Assembly (NCBI GenBank): GCA_964017235.1
Contig: OZ024936.1
Span: forward strand, 57,401,028 to 57,465,027
Direction of reading: 5' to 3'
DNA: 64,000 nt
Origin: Sabellastarte sp. h YS-2021
Taxonomy: Eukaryota; Annelida; Polychaeta; Sabellida; Sabellidae
Positions within the stretch are counted from its first letter, which is position 1. Each line of letters opens with the position of its first letter. Below the pieces are notes generated by a model. That model was not told the DNA's origin, searched no databases, and saw nothing but the letters and a program-made list of their open reading frames with translations. The position numbers were made by a program, and so were the translations under genes. This document shows positions 46,001 through 55,000 of the stretch, one piece after another.

Positions 46001-49000
46001 AATTACAGAGATAACATAATAATAATTGCCATCAGCTACCAAGTGCTGAAAAATTCTAGCAAGTCATTAATTTCATTATATTTAAACAAAGTATATCTGG
46101 TATCTCTAATGAAAAGAAGATCTTTAATATTTCCAATGTTTAGTAAATCATCCAATATATAAATTTTGTCAACATAATTATCTACAACACTTTTAAAGAC
46201 ACTTGGCATAGCCCATACTGTATTTCTGTTACGTTAAAAAAATTCAGTTACAGCATTTATATTATTAGAAACAGACAAACTACTGCCATTAATGGCTAGG
46301 TTACAGCACATTTTCACTAAAACATTATTGCTACTACATGCTTTGAATAAATACTTATTGAATTTCCTATACAATTGTACGTTTATGGGTATGTCATTAC
46401 AAATCAGCGGAAGATATTTCCTATGAGTTAAAAGATGTAACTTTAGTAATTTCAAAGTCCCACAGCACACAGCCATACAAAGACATACAGTATGATTGGA
46501 ATAACTTATACTTAACATCTGTGAAAGCATCATGAAAGGATGCAATAATGCCATTTAAAGCAGTAGTGAACCTATCAATACCATCTTCAATTACATTTGT
46601 GTTGGCACAAGGTGCTACAGTGTGCCCCAAATGTGTTGCAAGAGCTTTACACTCAATCACTTGATTGTTATGAACAATGTTTTCAATTTTCTACTTTTGG
46701 AATAGTGTAACAGTTGGTATTTATTGGAATTAAACAAAACTTGATAGTCTCTTCCAAAGTCATCACATATGTTTAACATTGACTTCAAGGCATTAACTGT
46801 TGGTGCAAGTATAACTACATCATCTGCATATGCTACAGTACCCACGAATGTATTATGTCCACCCCACTGGGGGGGTGGACATATTATTTTTGCTTTTTCC
46901 GCCGTCCGGCGTCCCACTTGGTTTCCAGACATTTTAGGCAACAGTTCTTATCCTATCTTTACCAAATTTGGCATGCAGGTTTATTGGGTTAATAGCTTGT
47001 ATGGGATTGCTTTTGGTGATTATAGCTCTATAGCTAACTGAGTAATAGCTACTTTGCTACTTTTGAGTATCTCTTTGGTTTCCAGACATTTTAAGGAATG
47101 CTATTAAGCCTAGCTTTCTGAAATTTGGTATGGAGGTTCATTGGGTTAATAGCTTGTATGGGATTGCTTTTGGGGGAAATTGCTTCATAGATGAGTGAGT
47201 AATTAATTAAATAAATGAGTAATTGGCTATTTTGAATACTGAAAAGGCAAATGTGCTCATATCTCCTAAACCGTGCGAGATAGAGCAATTTCGTCGAAAT
47301 TTTCGATCCACAGGCCCCTGGGTATCTAAGGAATGTACTCTTTGCAAACTTTAGCTGCAAAATATGAAACCAATCAAGCTTTGAAAGTGCTTTTTAAAGG
47401 GCAATTATACAATTGCTACTTCAAAAAAGTGCATCAACATTACTGATAACAACCAGTAAGTATTCTATATTCCAGTTTGTGCCAAGTTGAGGTTTTTGCC
47501 AAGTTACAATATCAAACAGTAGGTCTAATCACAGCATTTTGTAATACCCAGTAAACATTTTTAGGTTTTGCAAACGTTGGATAGGAAACGTTTGGCAAAG
47601 GTTAAAAAATTATGGGTACGAAAACCATTTATAATAGAATGTTTTTAAAATGTTTTGTGTATACCATTTATTAAACGTTTAATGACAAATGTTAGAAAAA
47701 CATTACAAATGAACATAATAATATCTGAATAATAATTTATTTATTTATTATCAAATTCGTACACTAGGTACACTACATTTAAATACAAAATAATTCTACA
47801 AATAACACAAATGTACATACATGTTCAATACCATTTTACAAGCAACACACACAGAGGGAAAAAACATGAAGAACAAACACAAACTGCTTGTACTTATGTA
47901 CAAATAAATTACAGAGATAACATAATAATAATTGCCATCAGCTACCAAGTGCTGAAAAATTCTAGCAAGTCATTAATTTCATTATATTTAAACAAAGTAT
48001 ATCTGGTATCTCTAATGAAAAGAAGATCTTTAATATTTCCAATGTTTAGTAAATCATCCAATATATAAATTTTGTCAACATAATTATCTACAACACTTTT
48101 AAAGACACTTGGCATAGCCCATACTGTATTTCTGTTACGTTAAAAAAATTCAGTTACAGCATTTATATTATTAGAAACAGACAAACTACTGCCATTAATG
48201 GCTAGGTTACAGCACATTTTCACTAATACATTATTGCTACTACATGCTTTGAATAAATACTTATTGAATCTCCTATACAATTGTACGTTTATGGGTATGT
48301 CATTACAAATCAGCGGAAGATATTTCCTATGAGTTAAAAGATGTAACTTTAGTAATTTCAAAGTCCCACAGCACACAGCCATACAAAGACATACAGTATG
48401 ATTGGAATAACTTATACTTAACATCTGTGAAAGCATCATGAAAGGATGCAATAATGCCATTTAAAGCAGTAGTGAACCTATCAATACCATCTTCAATTAC
48501 ATTTGTGTTGGCACAAGGTGCTACAGTGTGCCCCAAATGTGTTGCAAGAGCTTTACACTCAATCACTTGATTGTTATGAACAATGTTTTCAATTTTCTAC
48601 TTTTGGAATAGTGTAACAGTTGGTATTTATTGGAATTAAACAAAACTTGATAGTCTCTTCCAAAGTCATCACATATGTTTAACATTGACTTCAAGGCATT
48701 AACTGTTGGTGCAAGTATAACTACATCATCTGCATATGCTACAGTACCCACGAATGTATTATGTCCACCCCACTGGGGGGGTGGACATATTATTTTTGCT
48801 TTTTCCGCCGTCCGGCGTCCCACTTGGTTTCCAGACATTTTAGGCAACAGTTCTTATCCTATCTTTACCAAATTTGGCATGCAGGTTTATTGGGTTAATA
48901 GCTTGTATGGGATTGCTTTTGGTGATTATAGCTCTATAGCTAACTGAGTAATAGCTACTTTGCTACTTTTGAGTATCTCTTTGGTTTCCAGACATTTTAA

Positions 49001-52000
49001 GGAATGCTATTAAGCCTAGCTTTCTGAAATTTGGTATGGAGGTTCATTGGGTTAATAGCTTGTATGGGATTGCTTTTGGGGGAAATTGCTTCATAGATGA
49101 GTGAGTAATTAATTAAATAAATGAGTAATTGGCTATTTTGAATACTGAAAAGGCAAATGTGCTCATATCTCCTAAACCGTGCGAGATAGAGCGATTTCGT
49201 CGAAATTTTCGATCCACAGGCCCCTGGGTATCTAAGGAATGTACTCTTTGCAAACTTTAGCTGCAAAATATGAAACCAATCAAGCTTTGAAAGTGCTTTT
49301 TAAAGGGCAATTATACAATTGCTACTTCAAAAAAGTGCATCAACATTACTGATAACAACCAGTAAGTATTCTATATTCCAGTTTGTGCCAAGTTGAGGTT
49401 TTTGCCAAGTTACAATATCAAACAGTAGGTCTAATCACAGCATTTTGTAATACCCAGTAAACATTTTTAGGTTTTGCAAACGTTGGATAGGAAACGTTTG
49501 GCAAAGGTTAAAAAATTATGGGTACGAAAACCATTTATAATAGAATGTTTTTAAAATGTTTTGTGTATACCGTTTATTAAACGTTTAATGACAAATGTTA
49601 GAAAAACATTACAAATGAACATAATAATATCTGAATAATAATTTATTTATTTATTATCAAATTCGTACACTAGGTACACTACATTTAAATACAAAATAAT
49701 TCTACAAATAACACAAATGTACATACATGTTCAATACCATTTTACAAGCAACACACACAGAGGGAAAAAACATGAAGAACAAACACAAACTGCTTGTACT
49801 TATGTACAAATAAATTACAGAGATAACATAATAATAATTGCCATCAGCTACCAAGTGCTGAAAAATTCTAGCAAGTCATTAATTTCATTATATTTAAACA
49901 AAGTATATCTGGTATCTCTAATGAAAAGAAGATCTTTAATATTTCCAATGTTTAGTAAATCATCCAATATATAAATTTTGTCAACATAATTATCTACAAC
50001 ACTTTTAAAGACACTTGGCATAGCCCATACTGTATTTCTGTTACGTTAAAAAAATTCAGTTACAGCATTTATATTATTAGAAACAGACAAACTACTGCCA
50101 TTAATGGCTAGGTTACAGCACATTTTCACTAATACATTATTGCTACTACATGCTTTGAATAAATACTTATTGAATCTCCTATACAATTGTACGTTTATGG
50201 GTATGTCATTACAAATCAGCGGAAGATATTTACTATGAGTTAAAAGATGTAACTTTAGTAATTTTCTGATACCTTTTCGCCAAGTAACATAGAATCTAGA
50301 AATGAAGTTTGATTCAAAGTCCCACAGCACACAGCCATACAAAGACATACAGTATGATTTGAATAACTTATACTTAACATCTGTGAAAGCATCATGAAAG
50401 GATGCAATAATGCCATTTAAAGCAGTAGTGAACCTATCAATACCATCTTCAATTACATTTGTGTTGGCACAAGGTGCTACAGTGTGCCCCAAATGTGTTA
50501 CAAGAGCTTTACACTCAATCACTTGATTGTTATGAACAATGTTTTCAATTTTCTACTTTTGGAATAGTGTAACAGTTGGTATTTATTGGAATTAAACAAA
50601 ACTTGATAGTCTCTTCCAAAGTCATCACATATGTTTAACATTGACTTCAAGGCATTAACTGTTGGTGCAAGTATAACTACATCATCTGCATATGCTACAG
50701 TACCCACGAATGTATTATGTCCACCCCACTGGGGGGGTGGACATATTATTTTTGCTTTTTCCGCCGTCCGGCGTCCCACTTGGTTTCCAGACATTTTAGG
50801 CAACAGTTCTTATCCTATCTTTACCAAATTTGGCATGTAGGTTTATTGGGTTAATAGCTTGTATGGGATTGCTTTTGGTGATGATAGCTCTATAGCTAAC
50901 TGAGTAATAGCTACTTTGCTACTTTTGAGTATCTCTTTGGTTTCCAGACATTTTAAGGAATGCTATTAAGCCTAGCTTTCTGAAATTTGGTATGGAGGTT
51001 CATTGGGTTAATAGCTTGTATGGGATTGCTTTTGGGGGAAATTGCTTCATAGATGAGTGAGTAATTAATTAAATAAATGAGTAATTGGCTATTTTGAATA
51101 CTGAAAAGGCAAATGTGCTCATATCTCCTAAACCGTGCGAGATAGAGCGATTTTGTCGAAATTTTCGACCCACAGGGTATCTAAGGAATGTACTCTTTGC
51201 AATTTTCCAAAATTTTCCCCTCCCCAAAAATGGCGGCCATTTTGAATTTTCGAATTTTTGCCAAAAATGGCAAAACACAAATTTGCTTCTATCTCCTTAA
51301 CCGTGCGAGATAGAGCGATTTCTTCAAAATTTTCAACCCACACGGTATCCAAAGAATGTACTCTTTGCAATTTTCAAAAAATTTTCCCCTCCCCCAAAAT
51401 GGCGGCCATTTTGAATTTTCGAATTTTTCCCCAAAATGGCAAAACACAAATTTGCTTCTATCTCCTTAACCGTGCGAGATAGAGCGATTTCATCGAAATT
51501 TTCAACCCACAGGGTATCTGAGCATTGTACTCTTGGCAATTTTTAAAAAGTTTCCCGTCCCCAAAAATGGCGGCCATTTTGAATTTTCGAAATTTTGCCC
51601 AAAATGGCAAAACACAAATTTGCTTCTATCTCCTTAACCGTGCGAGATAGAGCGATTTCGTCGAAATTTTCAACCCACAGGGTATCTAAGGAATGTAATC
51701 TTTGCAATTTTTAAAAAATTTTCCCCTCCCCAAAAATGGCGGCCATTTTGAATTTTCGAATTTTTGCCAAATGGAAAAACATAAATTTGCTTCTATCTCC
51801 TTAACCGTGTGACAGAGCGATTTCGTCGAAATTTTCAACCCACAGGGTATCCGAGCAATTGTACTCTTGGCAATTTCCAAAAAATTTTCCCCTCCCCAAA
51901 AATGGCGGCCATTTTGAATTTTCGAATTTTTGCCAAAAATGGCAAAACACAAAATTGCTTCTTTCTCCTAAACCGTGCGAGATAGAGCGATTTCGTCGAA

Positions 52001-55000
52001 ATTTTCGACCCACAGGTTATCTCAGAAATGCACTCTTAGCAATTTTCAAAAAAATTTCCCCTCCCCAAAAATGGCGGCCATTTTGAATTTTCGAATTTTT
52101 CCCAAAAATGGCAAAACACAAAATTGCTTCTATCTCCTTAACCGTGTGAGATACAGGGATTTCGTCGAAATTTTCGACCCACGGGTATCTAAGAAATGTA
52201 CTATTGGCAATTTTCAAAAAATTTCCCCTCCCCACATATGGCGGCCATTTTGAATTTTCAAAATTTTGCCCAAAATGGAAAAACGCAAATTTGCCTTAAC
52301 CGTGCAAAATAGAGTTATTTCGTTGAAATTTTCGACCCATAGGGTATCTAAGAAATGTACTCTTGGCAATTTTCAAAAAATTTCCGTTTTCCCAAAAATG
52401 GCGGCCATTTTGAATTTTCAAATTTTTGCCAAAAATAGAAAAACAAAAATTTGCTTCTATCTTCTTAACCGTGCAAGATAGAGTGATTTCGTCAAAATTT
52501 TCGACCCAACCAATGCAAAAAGGCATGAAGCTGGAATAATTTACATGTACACTAATAAATATTTAAGCATCATTGATATATTTTACAAATGAAACAGGGT
52601 CTTGTAACACTACTGTACAATTTTGCCAAAAGGTTCATGGGGTGGACATTACACATGATAATGTGTGTTCTTCTATGCTATCCTGTTTCTATTCATATGT
52701 CGCAGCTACTATCAACAGGGCGTCCTATTTCTAGTTAACAATATGACAGCCAAGGCCTGCCTGTTTTAATCTTAATAGTAATACATCTACATAAACAGTA
52801 AACAGTAAAGGTGAAAGTATACCGCCTTGCTTGACACCAGTATGAACAAAATTCTCTCGAAACTTGTGATCCCCATTTCACACAAAGACGCTGATTAGTA
52901 TACATATACAATAGTAATCGACAAACAACAGGACATAGTTTTCTATTGACAAGAAGTGAAAACAACTTTGTATATTCAACATGGTCAAATGCCTTACTGG
53001 CATCCAGCATCATAACATAAACATCGGTGTTGTTATTTTTATAATATTGTAAAACTTCCTCTAAAACAAAGTTACATTGAGTGGTTGAGGATTCAGATTT
53101 AAAACCAAAATGAAATTCAGAGGTATTTAATAACATTCTATACCTGTTTAAAATAATGTTATCCAGTAATTTTCCAATAATACTACTCAGAGTAATACCC
53201 CTGTAATTACCAGAATCATTGATGGATTTAAGTTTGTTTTTAGGAATAGGTATAGCCGTTCCTTTTAATATACCACTAGGGGCAAAACCATGAATAAGCA
53301 TGGAATTAAACAAAAGAGTTAGTACAACATGAAGCTTGTGACAACTATATATCAAGTGATTTGTACAATGACCTGAGTCAATATCAGTTTTGTCCCTTTT
53401 AAGGACAGATATTCCTTTTATTACATTAGATATAGTAATCTTATTGACCAATTTTAACTCCCCACTGTACATTAAATTAACATCACTGTCAATCGTGGCC
53501 TTAAGTTTGTTCAAATTCTCCACATTGTAGGGTACAGACTTGTACAATTGTTCATACTATGATGCAAAAAGGTCACTGATTTTTTCTTGCCCCACAACAG
53601 AATCAACACTGCAGGGTAAATTAGACTCGACACCCTTCACCTTTTTTATATTAGCCCAGAAACCTTTTAACTCACTATCTAAGATCTGTTGGGTCATTTT
53701 ATTAGCAGTAATAGTCCTTTTATTTTTTGTAACATATCTTATAGCATAATGATATTTATAATGGGTTCTACATCTGACATCAGCCACAATCCCACTAGAG
53801 GGACAGCCATTCTGCTGCCATAGCTTGTGCCAAAGTAAGGCAGTCTCCTTTGCTTCTTTAACATATTCAGACCATCCTGGTATAGATTTTTTATCACCTC
53901 TTTTCTTTGTAGGTATACAATCTCTACTAGCATCTACACACTGTTTAGTAATAATATCATGCAAATTTCCAATCATAGAAAAGTGAGATATATTAGCACA
54001 ATTCAAATCATTACATTTTAATGCATCCCGTGGTAAATTTATTCTATCAAGTGTTTTAGCTAAAGTTTCTTTATAGTTAATCAAATCACAATTCTTCGCC
54101 TGTTCCCAACAAACTTTCTCAGCATTCAAACTATTTACATTAATAGAATAATTAATAGGGTCAGAGGTCAAATTCAATATCTTTTTAAGGTTGCTCATTA
54201 ATGAAAATATTATGTTTATGTCTAAAATTGGAAGATAGTGGCTTAGAAATTGTGCCCCCATTCAATTCTCACTTTTAGGGATTGCATGTGGGGCAATTTT
54301 TGACAAAGTCCTCTAAAATCCCCTATTACTGCTCACCGCCATCTTTGTTTGGACATGTTTGAAGATGAAGGTTTAAAAATATGGGTTTAAAAAACGTTTT
54401 TGATAGAATATTTTTAAAACATTTGACAAGCAATGTTGTTAAACATTTTATGTCTACTGTTTATCAAACATTTTATGATGAATGTTTGAAAAATATTTCC
54501 AGCAAAACCTTCATTTCTTCAGCTATTTTATAAATGTTTTAAAAACATTTCCAGTCAAACCTAGGTTCTTGAGTTTATTTTAAAAATGTTTAATAAACGT
54601 TTTCAGTAAAAATGTTTTTATAGAGAATGTTTATAAAACATTTTTTAAACATTGCAGCATAAATGTTTACTTGGAAACGTTTAGAAAACCATAAGATAGG
54701 GTTTAAATAGGTTTTAAAAACGTTTTGTAAACATTTAAACCATTTAAAAACGTTTCTAATGTTTACTGGGTATTTAATTTCTCTCCACTAACATATTAAA
54801 GGCACTAAAATATATGAAACTTAATACACTGTGTATGACATTTATTTTTCATTTGATTTATCACACTGTTTTCTAAGAATATATTATTTACACACAGTGA
54901 GATTTCTTACTCTAAACCTTTACTTATTGCTCGTTTCCTCAAATAACGTTTTCCAAATCAACCATTTTTTTGCTGTATATGTGTAGAGGCGTTTAATTTC

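Larger units (their letters stand above)
45439..51199 (+). repeat. Tandem triplication, units of 1906, 1906 and about 1949 bp
   Basis: Units 45439-47344, 47345-49250 and 49251-51199. Each spans the left arm of the inverted-repeat element, the LINE 3' part and the left end of the HINE-like element. The junctions share the microhomology caa (gcaa|actttag). Units 1 and 2 share a 50-bp deletion (after agtaatt, at about 46450 and 48356) and a 7-bp insertion (cccctgg) relative to unit 3. Very few other differences, so the event is recent. Confidence 0.9.
46853..52734 (+). mobile_element. HINE-like element (family TGTCCACCCC) inserted in the LINE
   Basis: Left end: palindrome TGTCCACCCC-actgg-GGGGGTGGACA (46856-46881), repeated in each triplication unit. 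Right end: GGGGTGGACA (52639-52648), two bases, the perfect stem-loop ACACAT-GATA-ATGTGT (52651-52666), then about 65 bp ending tttCTAG. Joining the flanks (gaatgtat and taacaatatg) restores the LINE frame ...GCHIVNTFVGTVAYADD, which defines the insertion. The core holds gagtaatagctact phrases like the ATCTCCCGCC family, and the 168-bp array. Confidence 0.75.
45826..54355 (-). mobile_element. LINE, split by a HINE-like element and partly triplicated
   Basis: The minus-strand 5' part (linker and RT start) is at 52735-54261; the 3' part (YADD to C terminus and an AAATAAATAAAT tail) is at 45826-46852 and in two further copies. Between them is the element 46853-52734. The 5' end is truncated near 54355. 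Clade unassigned. Confidence 0.8.
45639..54772. mobile_element. Inverted-repeat element with AAACGTTT-word arms, filled by later insertions
   Basis: Left end TACCCAGTAAACATTTTTAG, right end (inverse) taatgtttactgggta at 54757-54772. Both arms (45639-45820 and 54380-54772) are rich in aaacgttt/aaatgttt words. Between them a LINE and a HINE-like element are inserted, so the original element was probably under 800 bp. The left arm is present three times because of the triplication (also near 47545 and 49451). Confidence 0.6.

Noticed and set aside
46769..47041. 90-codon plus-strand frame repeated three times
   Set aside because: Antisense to the LINE RT and running into the HINE-like palindrome; copied by the triplication.
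51069..52526. Many overlapping frames of 60-92 codons on both strands
   Set aside because: They follow the 168-bp period, which is divisible by 3 and poor in stops; the same peptide repeats in every frame pair. Satellite, not genes.
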